This document shows, one piece after another, positions 51,497-59,760 of a stretch of 64,000 nt of DNA. Position numbers and translations under genes: made by a program. Under the pieces are notes generated by a model. That model worked only from the letters and a program-made list of their open reading frames with translations. It had not been told where the DNA came from and ran no database searches. Source of the DNA: Bacteroidota bacterium (GTDB lineage: Bacteria > Bacteroidota > Bacteroidia > AKYH767-A > OLB10); NCBI GenBank assembly GCA_023251535.1, contig JAHEYP010000003.1:62001-126000 (forward strand). The letters run 5' to 3'. Each line of letters begins with the position of its first letter. Positions within the stretch are counted from its first letter, which is position 1.

Positions 51497-51910
51497 ATGA
51501 AAGCGCTAAAATTTATCTTCGTTGGAATTATTTTCGGCATTGTGATGTCGAAATCAGAGGCTATTTCTTGGTACAGAATTCAGGAAATGTTCAGATTTCA
51601 AGCGTTTCATATGTACGGAATTATCGGTACTGCGGTAACGTTAGGAATTCTTATTGTTCAGTTAATTAAAAAGTTCAATATAAAAGATTACGCTGGTAAC
51701 CCAATTGTTATAGCACCTAAGGAAAAAGGGTTTGTGAGAGCAATTGCCGGTGGTACTATCTTTGGATTAGGTTGGGCACTTACTGGTGCTTGTCCTGGAC
51801 CATTATTTGTGAATTTAGGATACGGATTTCTTACAGTAGGTATTGTTATTATTGGTGCTGTGGGAGGAGCTTGGTTGTATGGATATTTTCAAGATAAACT
51901 TCCGCACTAA
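51497..51910 (+). CDS. YeeE/YedE-type sulfur transporter subunit, second half
   Basis: A 137-residue inner-membrane protein with about four segments. IFGLGWALTGACPGPLFVNLGYG carries the second conserved cysteine of the family. It starts one base after the first half and ends the operon at a strong terminator. Together the two halves equal one full-length YeeE protein. Confidence 0.85.
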   Translation: MKALKFIFVGIIFGIVMSKSEAISWYRIQEMFRFQAFHMYGIIGTAVTLGILIVQLIKKFNIKDYAGNPIVIAPKEKGFVRAIAGGTIFGLGWALTGACPGPLFVNLGYGFLTVGIVIIGAVGGAWLYGYFQDKLPH

Positions 51911-51928
51911 AAAAAACTAGAACAATAA

Positions 51929-51962
51929 AAAAAGCCGCATTCTGTTGAGTGCGGCTTTTTCG
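51929..51962. terminator. Bidirectional terminator
   Basis: A-run, AAAGCCGCA, a 10-base loop, TGCGGCTTT and a T-run. It closes the sulfur operon on the plus strand and the peroxiredoxin gene on the minus strand. Confidence 0.9.
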
Positions 51963-51965
51963 TTT

Positions 51966-52601
51966 TTAGAAATTTGGTTGAGGTGTTATCCTCAAATATG
52001 GTTTTACAACTTCAAATCCTTTCGGGAATTTTTCTTTCGCTTCTTCATTACTTACAGATAATGCAATGATGCAATCATCTCCATACTCCCAATCAGCAGG
52101 TGTTGCTAAACTGAATTCAGCAGTCAGTTGAAGAGAATCAATGACACGCAATAATTCATTGAAATTTCTTCCTGTAGAAGCAGGGTAGGTGAGCGTTAGT
52201 TTTATTTTCTTATCAGGGCCAATAATGAATACCGATCTAACTGTATGTGTCATGCTTGCATTCGGATGTATCATGTCATATAGCAAACTCACTTTCTTCT
52301 CTGGATCAGCGATGATAGGGAAGTTCATTTTTGTGTTTTGCGTTTCGTTGATATCAGGTATCCATTTATTATGCGATTCTAAAGTATCAACGCTAATTGC
52401 TATTGTTTTTACATTTCGCTTGATGAACTCAGGTTGAAGCCGAGAGGTAGCACCTAGTTCAGTAGTACAAACCGGTGTGAAATCTGCGGGATGTGAAAAC
52501 AGGATGGCCCAGCTGTCGCCTATCCATTCATGAAAATCAATTTTTCCTGCAGTAGTATCTGCTTGGAAGTTTGGGGCGATGTCGCCAAGATGTAATCCCA
52601 T
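51966..52601 (-). CDS. 1-Cys peroxiredoxin (Prx6 family)
   Basis: A 211-residue cytoplasmic thiol peroxidase that reduces H2O2 and organic peroxides. The peroxidatic cysteine is in FSHPADFTPVCTTELG, and the family-specific C-terminal part (SVFIIGPDKKIKLTLTYPASTGRN, DCIIALSVSNEEA) is present. No second conserved cysteine for a 2-Cys mechanism is seen apart from one in GDDCIIA. It follows the thioesterase gene by 11 bp. Confidence 0.93.
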   Translation of the reverse strand: MGLHLGDIAPNFQADTTAGKIDFHEWIGDSWAILFSHPADFTPVCTTELGATSRLQPEFIKRNVKTIAISVDTLESHNKWIPDINETQNTKMNFPIIADPEKKVSLLYDMIHPNASMTHTVRSVFIIGPDKKIKLTLTYPASTGRNFNELLRVIDSLQLTAEFSLATPADWEYGDDCIIALSVSNEEAKEKFPKGFEVVKPYLRITPQPNF

Positions 52602-52612
52602 AAAATTGTTAT

Positions 52613-53026
52613 TTATTGTGTAAGTACTGATGTTAATGCATTATGTCGAGCACGCACTGAATCTCCAATAGGAGTAGGAGAGCCATCATCGTCGATTCTA
52701 ACAAAGACCATGTTGGTTGTACATACCGTTGTTTCTTCGCCACTGTATAAATTATATTTGGTTGCTTCGATAGCTAAAGTTAGTGATGTTTTCCCTAAGT
52801 GGGTTACTTCGCAATATATTCGAACGTGATTCCCTGCTTTTAATGGTTTCTTAAAGTAAAGTTCACCTACTTTCAGTGTTACCATATTGGGCGTATTGCA
52901 GTATTCGGTAGCAAAGGCAGCGCCGGCTTCGTCGAGCCACGACATTAATATTCCTCCGAAAACATTTCCGTGTATGCCAATATCTTTGGTCATGCAAATT
53001 TTCTTGTTCACTAAATTTCTGTTCAT
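52613..53026 (-). CDS. Acyl-CoA thioesterase, hotdog fold
   Basis: A 137-residue cytoplasmic enzyme of the YciA/acyl-CoA thioester hydrolase group. IHGNVFGGILMSWLDEAGAAFA holds the catalytic acid of the family, and FKKPLKAGNHVRIYCEVTHLGKTSLTL forms the conserved strand pattern. It probably cleaves medium or long acyl-CoA. It is the first gene of a two-gene unit with the peroxiredoxin. Confidence 0.88.
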   Translation of the reverse strand: MNRNLVNKKICMTKDIGIHGNVFGGILMSWLDEAGAAFATEYCNTPNMVTLKVGELYFKKPLKAGNHVRIYCEVTHLGKTSLTLAIEATKYNLYSGEETTVCTTNMVFVRIDDDGSPTPIGDSVRARHNALTSVLTQ

Positions 53027-53042
53027 TGTTTATAGGTATAAA

Positions 53043-53073
53043 AAAAGCCCTTCAAATAAATTGAAGGGCTTTT
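53043..53073 (-). terminator. Terminator between the SlyD-like gene and the thioesterase gene
   Basis: A perfect 13-bp stem (AAAAGCCCTTCAA and TTGAAGGGCTTTT) with a 5-base loop, with an A-run before and T-rich flank after. It lies 16 bases before the thioesterase start, so it separates or attenuates the two transcripts. Confidence 0.85.
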
Positions 53074-53101
53074 ATATGGTTATATAATTTCATATAGCAT
53101 A

Positions 53102-53152
53102 GCTATTCCCTTCCTCTATGGAGGTGACAACACATGTGCATTGGGAATAGAT
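53102..53152. ncRNA. Candidate small structured RNA
   Basis: An outer stem CTATTCCC/GGGAATAG encloses a second hairpin CCTC-TATG-GAGG and the segment GTGACAACACATGTGC. On the plus strand the outer stem is followed by ATTTTTC. On the minus strand it precedes the terminator at 53043-53073. No ORF overlaps. Strand and identity are uncertain. Confidence 0.35.
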
Positions 53153-53230
53153 TTTTCATTTCGATGGCAAAATTAAGGTGCTAACGTTAAATGATGCAAG
53201 TTATTTTATGAATTTATTTTTATCAAATGA

Positions 53231-53743
53231 TTAATGATCGTGCATTCCGTCATGATGAGCATGACCATGATCTAATTCTTCTGATGTTGCTTCGCGAACT
53301 TCAACAACTTCACCAACAAAGTGAAGGTTATGTCCCGCTAAAGGATGATTGAAGTCTAATAAAACTGTTTCTTCTTCTATCGAAACAATTTTCGCAGCTA
53401 ACTGATTTCCGTCGCGATCTAATAAAGGTATAACATTTCCTACGCGTAGGATTTCCATATCCATTACTCCGTCAACTTTGAACATATCCATTCCTACTCT
53501 TACGAATGCTTCGTCGTCAATCATTCCGTATGCATTTTCTGCATCGATGCTGAATTCGAATTTGTTTCCTACAACCATTCCGCTAAGATTCTTCTCGAAT
53601 TCAGGGATTAATTGTCCTGATCCGAATAAGAATGTTAATGGATTGTCTGTTCCGGTTTCTTCAACTATTTCCGGTGCTCCGCCGTTTTGGCTACTTTTTA
53701 AACTGTAGGTAACCGCAACTACCTTGTTCTGTCCGATTTGCAT
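53231..53743 (-). CDS. SlyD-like FKBP-type peptidyl-prolyl isomerase
   Basis: A 170-residue cytoplasmic protein-folding factor. The FKBP domain is interrupted by the insert-in-flap chaperone domain (about 70-130) as in SlyD: FLFGSGQLIPEFEKNLSGM before, ENAYGMIDDEAFVRV within, DFNHPLAGHNLHFVGEV after. The C-terminal tail is histidine-rich (DHGHAHHDGMHDH) and probably binds nickel or other metals, also a SlyD trait. It stands alone. Confidence 0.93.
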   Translation of the reverse strand: MQIGQNKVVAVTYSLKSSQNGGAPEIVEETGTDNPLTFLFGSGQLIPEFEKNLSGMVVGNKFEFSIDAENAYGMIDDEAFVRVGMDMFKVDGVMDMEILRVGNVIPLLDRDGNQLAAKIVSIEEETVLLDFNHPLAGHNLHFVGEVVEVREATSEELDHGHAHHDGMHDH

Positions 53744-53861
53744 GGGATTTTTTAATTTTTCAAAGGACAGACATTAGGATTTAATCGTAAAATACTATCG
53801 CTTTGGTGTAAGCGGCAAAATTACATCAAATAAGCGATTTTTAGGTGAAAATGGTCTGTAT

Positions 53862-54566
53862 TTATCTCAAAACGCTCAAATTACCTGAAAATGGGTCTAA
53901 AACAGCCCATTCTATCGATGAATTGAGGCAATCGGTTAAAATAACTTCGATGCCACCAATTTCTGATTTTTCTATGCTTTTTACACGAAAATGTCCGATT
54001 ATTTGCTTGATATTTAAGGGGATACCAGTTCTTAGCTCGCTAATATCCGCACGAAATGGCCCACCGGTTTCTAATCCGCCTTTAGCTTTACCAATACTGT
54101 AAAGGACCTCACGTTTATTCGATTTATGCCAATTGTTTAATGTAGCGGCAGGGGAATTCTCGAAGTCTAATTTGAATCCTGGATACTTATTTTCTGCGAA
54201 ATCAATCCAACGATTACTTATTCCGGCATGCGTCCATAGATAATTGTTTGCCTGAAATGCAACATCAAATAAGTCGTCGTTTTCTTTGAGTATTTTCAAA
54301 AAGGAATCACTTAAACGATGATTGAATTTTTTGAGCGTGCTTTCAGGATGCCAATAATATTGTATTTCGTGGTTCCCGATGAGCAATTTGAATTTTTGAG
54401 GATTTGAAATTTTTAATCGAATAATTTGAAGAAGATTTTCGATTTCATCGGTAGAGCCATCACCATCTAAATAGTCGCCAATAAAAACAATATGGTCATA
54501 TTCATCGAATGATAAATTAGACCAACATGTTTTTCCGTGAAGATCACCGATGGTTATAATTTTCAT
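53862..54566 (-). CDS. Metallophosphoesterase of the PPP (Ser/Thr phosphatase) family
   Basis: A 234-residue cytoplasmic enzyme with two metal ions. The three family motifs stand in order: IGDLHG (about 7-12), FIGDYLDG (about 30-37) and LIGNHEI (about 62-68), followed by THAGIS and a histidine in GHFRV. The substrate may be a phosphoprotein or a dinucleotide such as Ap4A. It overlaps the PPC gene by 4 bp, which suggests coupling. Confidence 0.88.
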   Translation of the reverse strand: MKIITIGDLHGKTCWSNLSFDEYDHIVFIGDYLDGDGSTDEIENLLQIIRLKISNPQKFKLLIGNHEIQYYWHPESTLKKFNHRLSDSFLKILKENDDLFDVAFQANNYLWTHAGISNRWIDFAENKYPGFKLDFENSPAATLNNWHKSNKREVLYSIGKAKGGLETGGPFRADISELRTGIPLNIKQIIGHFRVKSIEKSEIGGIEVILTDCLNSSIEWAVLDPFSGNLSVLR

Positions 54567-54985
54567 TTCTTTGGGCGAATCACTAACTCATTATAACCGT
54601 AAGTATCATCTTTCTCTCTGGTAAAATTAACATCAGCAAGAACTCCGATAACAATTTCAGCAGTTGTGTAGATTTCATTTCCTTCTTTAAGATGTCCACC
54701 AATAGTATTGCCTGCTTTGTCGGAACAGCTAATATGAATGTGAGAACCAGTTTCGGATAGGGTACCTGTTAGTGATACAATTTCTAATGGACCTAGAACA
54801 ATACTCGGCTCTGGTTGATTAGCGAAACGTACGGCCAATTTATTTAAGCTTCCAACGCATGATAAAATACATCCAGCAGAGATATGATAATCTTTACACA
54901 TTGTATCGAGTGCGGTTTTGATATCATCACCTGGGCGTAATCTCACTGTATAAGTGAAGATTGTAGAAGGAACAAGATTGTGCAT
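54563..54985 (-). CDS. PPC (DUF296) domain protein
   Basis: A 140-residue cytoplasmic protein that is all PPC domain. TGTLSETGSHIHISCSDKAG and GGHLKEGNEIYTTAEIVIG are the hallmark. In plants the domain sits next to AT-hooks in nuclear proteins; stand-alone bacterial members form trimers, with unknown function, and the conserved histidines look able to bind metal. It lies 10 bp after the AlkA-like gene. Confidence 0.85.
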   Translation of the reverse strand: MHNLVPSTIFTYTVRLRPGDDIKTALDTMCKDYHISAGCILSCVGSLNKLAVRFANQPEPSIVLGPLEIVSLTGTLSETGSHIHISCSDKAGNTIGGHLKEGNEIYTTAEIVIGVLADVNFTREKDDTYGYNELVIRPKK

Positions 54986-54995
54986 AGTTTAATTT

Positions 54996-55604
54996 TTATT
55001 GATCTTTCCACATCCATAAATGGCGACATGCAATACTTCTATATGGTTTCCATGCCTCTGAAATTTCTAACATTTGTGAGTGAAGTTGTTTTCCTTTTCC
55101 CTCGAGCTTGTAAAGATGTTTCATTGCATTTTGAATTCCGCCGTCATCTAATGGCATTACATCCGCACGATTTAATGAAAACATTAAAATCATTTCAGCT
55201 GTCCACCGGCCTACACCTTTGATTTGTGTTAAATAGGTAATTAATTCGTCGTCACTTTTTCTATAAAGCTTTTTATACTCAAGTGTATTTTCAAGGGAAA
55301 ATCGAGCAATGTTTTTTAGATAGCCTGCCTTTTGATAAGATAAGCCGCAAGCTCTCAATCGATCATCTTCAATTCGCAGAAGAACATTTGCTTCAGGATA
55401 ATTATCTGGAAAAAGTTTTTCAAATCGCCCGTAAATAGTATCTGCAGCTTTTACTGATAATTGCTGACTCACTATAGAAACCATTAGTGAAACATAGAGG
55501 TTTTTTCCAGGAGAAGGATCAATTTTTCCTGTCGTTTTTATCACTTCCTTCATGATAGGATCTTTCCTTAAAATCCGATACGCTTTATCGATATCTTGTT
55601 TCAT
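54996..55604 (-). CDS. DNA-3-methyladenine glycosylase II (AlkA-like)
   Basis: A 202-residue cytoplasmic base-excision repair enzyme of the HhH-GPD superfamily. The helix-hairpin-helix with the catalytic Asp is clear: LTQIKGVGRWTAEMILMF followed by RADVMPLDDGGIQNAM (the Asp near residue 152). SIVSQQLSVKAADTIYGR is the typical first helix pair. It has no N-terminal AlkA extra domain, so it is a short type. It removes alkylated purines. It lies 8 bp after the rRNA methylase gene. Confidence 0.9.
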   Translation of the reverse strand: MKQDIDKAYRILRKDPIMKEVIKTTGKIDPSPGKNLYVSLMVSIVSQQLSVKAADTIYGRFEKLFPDNYPEANVLLRIEDDRLRACGLSYQKAGYLKNIARFSLENTLEYKKLYRKSDDELITYLTQIKGVGRWTAEMILMFSLNRADVMPLDDGGIQNAMKHLYKLEGKGKQLHSQMLEISEAWKPYRSIACRHLWMWKDQ

Positions 55605-55612
55605 CAGATCAG

Positions 55613-56947
55613 TTATTTGATGTCCATTTTTATTCTTAGCTCCTTTGGAAAGTAATTATTTACTCGACCTGGTACTAATTTAATCCAGCCTAATCCTTGA
55701 TTTTGATAAGTTACTACTGCCCATCCTTTGTAATCACTATCAACTTTAATTGTGTCACATTTCATGTAAATTAATGCATCTTCTTTTGATAATTCAATGC
55801 GTTTGATTTCAGGGTTTATGTCGATCGATAGCGCAAGTTCATGAGCGGGAATAAAATCTTTTCCCTTAAGAGTTCCTAGAGTAAGTCCCGCCGATTTAAC
55901 ATGTAATTTTGAATTTAATTGCTGAAATATCGAATTGGTATGATGCGGAATTGCAAGTACGAATTCCTTGAATTGCATGGAAGTGAATTTACCGGGATTT
56001 TTTAAGTAAGCACTTAAATATTGATCAGTAGTAGACTTACTTGATTTTGATTTGGCTTTATCCTTAGAAGTTGGACTTTCTGTTATTTTTTTCAAAACGG
56101 CTAAATAAAATCCTTCCCCTTTTGTTTTATGCGGATAAAATTGATATCCGTATTTTGTTAATGTTATACTCTCAGGTATATCTTTCAATTTTATGATTTC
56201 AAATTCATTCGATGCTAGTAATCGTTCTATTTGATCGTCGTTTTCGGAAGGCTCATAAGTACAAGTAGAGTAGAAGAGTAGTCCATTTTCCTTCAAGCAT
56301 TCTTTAATTTCGTCCAGAATATTTGATTGACGAGCGCTACATAAATTTACATTGTCAACACTCCATTCATCAATAGCTGCAGGATCTTTTCTAAATAATC
56401 CCTCTCCACTGCAAGGAGCATCAACAACAATAACGTCGAACTGCATTTCGCTTGCTGCAAATTGCGAAGCATCATTTTGAGTAACAATTGAATTAGCGTA
56501 TCCCCACTTTGTTAAGTTTTCGCGCAAAATTTTATTACGATTGGGAATAATTTCATTACTGATCAAAGTACTATCGTCTGATATGCTTGCGAGTATATGA
56601 GTTGATTTACCTCCTGGTGCCGCGCATAAGTCCAATGCAGTAATTGAATCCTCTTGATTCACGGTTTGTTTTAATGCAAAGCCAAGAAACATAGATGCTG
56701 CTTCTTGAACATAGTAACAACCGGCTTGGAATAATGGATCTAGAGTAAATTTCGGACGTTCCTGAAGATAGATTCCTGATTCGCACCAGGCAACTTTTTC
56801 ATTCGTTTCAATATCGATTTTCTTCTTTGAGTTAAGTCGAATTGAAGTTGGCGCAGATGTTTTTAAAGACTGTAATAATGCAGAGGCATCATCACCTAGA
56901 TAATTATTTACTCTTGCAATAAATGCTTCAGGAATCGTATGACTCAT
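55613..56947 (-). CDS. rRNA cytosine-C5 methyltransferase, RsmF/sun family
   Basis: A 444-residue cytoplasmic enzyme that methylates cytosine in rRNA with S-adenosylmethionine. The SAM motif ALDLCAAPGGKSTHIL, the two catalytic cysteines in VVDAPCSGEGLFRKD and FYSTCTYEPSEND, and the N-terminal SIRLNSKK are diagnostic. The C-terminal domain (about 300-444, with AGLTLGTLKGKDFIPAHELAL) is the RsmF-type RNA-binding extension. The stop of the upstream S8 protease overlaps its start. Confidence 0.9.
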   Translation of the reverse strand: MSHTIPEAFIARVNNYLGDDASALLQSLKTSAPTSIRLNSKKKIDIETNEKVAWCESGIYLQERPKFTLDPLFQAGCYYVQEAASMFLGFALKQTVNQEDSITALDLCAAPGGKSTHILASISDDSTLISNEIIPNRNKILRENLTKWGYANSIVTQNDASQFAASEMQFDVIVVDAPCSGEGLFRKDPAAIDEWSVDNVNLCSARQSNILDEIKECLKENGLLFYSTCTYEPSENDDQIERLLASNEFEIIKLKDIPESITLTKYGYQFYPHKTKGEGFYLAVLKKITESPTSKDKAKSKSSKSTTDQYLSAYLKNPGKFTSMQFKEFVLAIPHHTNSIFQQLNSKLHVKSAGLTLGTLKGKDFIPAHELALSIDINPEIKRIELSKEDALIYMKCDTIKVDSDYKGWAVVTYQNQGLGWIKLVPGRVNNYFPKELRIKMDIK

Positions 56948-58482
56948 TAGTGTGAGCTTAATTTTGCTGCAGCTTCCATAGCTTTTTCAGCATTAATTAT
57001 TCCACCAGTTATACTTAAAGAACTAAATGGAACTGTTTTCTTATTCGATCCAGGTTTTAATGTTGTAGTCGTTTCCGGTGTAGCTGATGAAAGTAAAACA
57101 GATTTTAATTGCGTCATTGAAAGTTGAGGATAATGTGACCATATGAGCGCTGCAACACCTGCAACTACTGGAGACGCCATACTTGTTCCGCTTTCAGCTC
57201 CATATTTGTTAAATGGTAAGGTAGAATAAATTTGAAGTCCCGGAGCAAATAAATCAACCGAGGTTTTTCCGTAATTCGAAAAAGAAGCAGCATTTCCTCT
57301 TGGGTCGCTTGCGCCGACTTCAATCCAGTTGTTTACTCTCTTTCCATTTACTAATGCTGAAGGGAAATTAGGTTCTTTGTCATTGTCGGCGGCTTCGTTA
57401 CCTGCTGCATGAACTATTAAAACGTTTTTCGATTCAGCATATAAAACAGCATCATCAACCACTTTCTTAAAAGGTGAATATGATTTGCCGAAACTCATGT
57501 TTATAATTTGAGCTCCGTTATCAACTGCATAGCGAATTGAATTAGCTACATCTTTATCTCTTTCATCTCCATCAGGAACAGCTCTAACAATCATGATTTT
57601 AACATGATCGGCTACTCCGTCCATTCCTGTTGCATTGTTTCTTATAGCTCCAATGATTCCGGCTACGTGGGTTCCATGTAAAGCATCGGGACCAGCATAA
57701 TGGTTGTTTCCGTATAAATGCTCATTGGGATCGGCATAATTATCGCCAACTATCTTTCTCGCTTCAAAATCAGTGTTGGTATGATAGTCAACTGCATTTT
57801 TTACTTGTGGAAGTCCTTCCAAAATTGAACTTTTAAGATTGGAATATTCAACTCCTTGGGTGAGGGCTTTGGAAATTGCATTTCTCAAAATTTTCAACAT
57901 TCCACCTGATACGGGATATGATTTTAATTCCGGTCCGGTGAGTTCCGTTTTTCCATATTTCTTTTCAGCTCCGTTCAACATGTCATTCAGTTTCATTACG
58001 AGTTCGTAATTCTTTTTGTTGGACTTAAGCTCTTTCTTGTACTTCTTTTTTATCGATCTCCATTTGTACTCCTTAGGAAGGTTTTCTTTTCCTCCTTTGT
58101 AAAGCCTTGTTAATTCAATATTGTCGCCACCAACATCGCCACTTATTCCACCGATGAAATTCCAACCATGGATATCATCAATATATCCGTTGTTGTCGTC
58201 ATCAATTCCGTTACCTTCAATTTCTTTTGTATTTGTCCAAAGGTTAGATTTCAAATCTTCATGATCAGCATCGGTACCTCCATCTATTACTGCCACAACA
58301 ATGTCTTTAACAGGTTTCGTGGAATCGAACTTAGCGTAAACAGAATTTGAAGCAACACCATGAAACTTTTCTGTTGATGGGTCTTCATGTTGCCAGTTTT
58401 TTAATTTCTCATTAACAGATTGAGAAAAAACTGATTGCGTAATAAATAGTAATGGTAATAAAAACCGATTAATTGATTTCAT
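56947..58482 (-). CDS. Subtilisin-like serine protease (S8)
   Basis: A 511-residue exported protease with a signal peptide (about 1-20, LLLPLLFITQSVFSQ). The catalytic triad is present: Asp in VAVIDGGTDADHEDL (about 68), His in LHGTHVAGIIGA (about 271), and Ser in GTSMASPVVAGVAALI (about 434). A large insert of about 130 residues, rich in Lys, lies between Asp and His, and is typical of one Bacteroidota S8 branch. No T9SS sorting domain is seen, so it may be periplasmic. Confidence 0.9.
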   Translation of the reverse strand: MKSINRFLLPLLFITQSVFSQSVNEKLKNWQHEDPSTEKFHGVASNSVYAKFDSTKPVKDIVVAVIDGGTDADHEDLKSNLWTNTKEIEGNGIDDDNNGYIDDIHGWNFIGGISGDVGGDNIELTRLYKGGKENLPKEYKWRSIKKKYKKELKSNKKNYELVMKLNDMLNGAEKKYGKTELTGPELKSYPVSGGMLKILRNAISKALTQGVEYSNLKSSILEGLPQVKNAVDYHTNTDFEARKIVGDNYADPNEHLYGNNHYAGPDALHGTHVAGIIGAIRNNATGMDGVADHVKIMIVRAVPDGDERDKDVANSIRYAVDNGAQIINMSFGKSYSPFKKVVDDAVLYAESKNVLIVHAAGNEAADNDKEPNFPSALVNGKRVNNWIEVGASDPRGNAASFSNYGKTSVDLFAPGLQIYSTLPFNKYGAESGTSMASPVVAGVAALIWSHYPQLSMTQLKSVLLSSATPETTTTLKPGSNKKTVPFSSLSITGGIINAEKAMEAAAKLSSH

Positions 58483-58530
58483 TTTAAATGATTTGAAGTT
58501 GTAAAGATAATACGTGAAGATGAATTATAG

Positions 58531-59751
58531 CTATTCTTCAATAAACTCGAGGTTTTTTCCGTAGGTTTCAGGGAGAAGTAAGGTTGGGATTAACGCAAAA
58601 ATCCATACAATTATTCCAGTAATAGCCAGTCCTTGAGTTAAAGGTAAGTTAAAGCGATGTTCTATCCACTGATGAAGGGGAATTAATAAGGTTACAGCTC
58701 CTCTCATAAAGTTTGTTACTGTTGCCGTTACTGTTACTCTTAAATTAGTTCCGAAATGTTCGGCGGTTGACGTTACGAATACTGATAAATATCCGCATCC
58801 TAATCCCATTAAAAACGAAGTAAAGGACAGGTTCTCTGAATTGTAAATTTTGTTGAAGTGCAGAATAGTAGCAGCTATGGCTAAAAACATGTAGGAAATT
58901 AAAATCTTCCTTCTGCTTTTGAAATATTGGCTTAATATTCCGCTTGATAAATCTCCTGAAGCTATTCCTATTTGAAATAAAATAAAACAGGTCGAAAGTT
59001 TCAATCCGTCAATATGGTGTAAGGTTGCTATCTCAGGTGAAAGAGTAATCAGGATACCGACACTATACCAGATCGGAATTCCCATTAGAATACATCCTAT
59101 ATACTTGGCAATTCTTTTGGGCGATGAAAATAGAAGTTTGAATGATCCTTTTTCTGCTTCACTTTTTTTAGCATGTTCAAACATTGTAGTCTCCATCGAC
59201 TTTACTCTCATAAGTAACAGGAAAAATCCCGCTATCCCTGCTGTTATGAATGCCGACCGCCATGGTAGGAAATCCCCTGCTAATCCCGCTGTCACTGCTC
59301 CCAATGCGCCTAATGTTGCTACTAAAATAGTTCCATATCCTCGCTTCTCTGGCGACATGCTCTCTCCAACCAAAGTAATTCCTGCTCCTAATTCTCCGGC
59401 AAGTCCAACACCTGCTAAGAATCGAATTATAGCATAAGTATTTACATCATGAACAAATCCGTTAGCGATATTGCATAATGAATACAATACTATCGAGCCA
59501 AACAAAGCAGTTACTCTTCCTTTCTTATCAGCAATAATACCCGATAAAATTCCACCGATCATCATGCCAGCCATTTGAATGGCCAGTAATTTTTCGCCTG
59601 CTATACGTAATTCATCTCCACTTAATCCTAAATCTTTAAGTGACGGAATACGGTAAACATTAAATAAAAATAAATCAAATGCATCGATGAAGAATCCGAG
59701 GCCCGCAGCTAAAACCGCAATGTTAAATGGCGACTGATATGTTTTTGACAT
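58531..59751 (-). CDS. MFS transporter (sugar/metabolite:H+ symporter type)
   Basis: A 406-residue inner-membrane protein with twelve hydrophobic segments. FFIDAFDLFLFNVYRIP, GGILSGIIADKKGRVTALFGS (signature between segments 2 and 3) and RFLAGVGLAGELGAGITLVGE fit the branch that takes up organic acids, sugars or aromatic acids. The substrate is unknown. It follows the PIG-L gene by 9 bp. Confidence 0.85.
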   Translation of the reverse strand: MSKTYQSPFNIAVLAAGLGFFIDAFDLFLFNVYRIPSLKDLGLSGDELRIAGEKLLAIQMAGMMIGGILSGIIADKKGRVTALFGSIVLYSLCNIANGFVHDVNTYAIIRFLAGVGLAGELGAGITLVGESMSPEKRGYGTILVATLGALGAVTAGLAGDFLPWRSAFITAGIAGFFLLLMRVKSMETTMFEHAKKSEAEKGSFKLLFSSPKRIAKYIGCILMGIPIWYSVGILITLSPEIATLHHIDGLKLSTCFILFQIGIASGDLSSGILSQYFKSRRKILISYMFLAIAATILHFNKIYNSENLSFTSFLMGLGCGYLSVFVTSTAEHFGTNLRVTVTATVTNFMRGAVTLLIPLHQWIEHRFNLPLTQGLAITGIIVWIFALIPTLLLPETYGKNLEFIEE

Positions 59752-59760
59752 GCAATATTT

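Noticed and set aside
55613-56947. Frameshift or fusion at the one-base overlap with the S8 protease gene
   Set aside because: Both proteins have complete starts and ends; this is an ordinary tight overlap.
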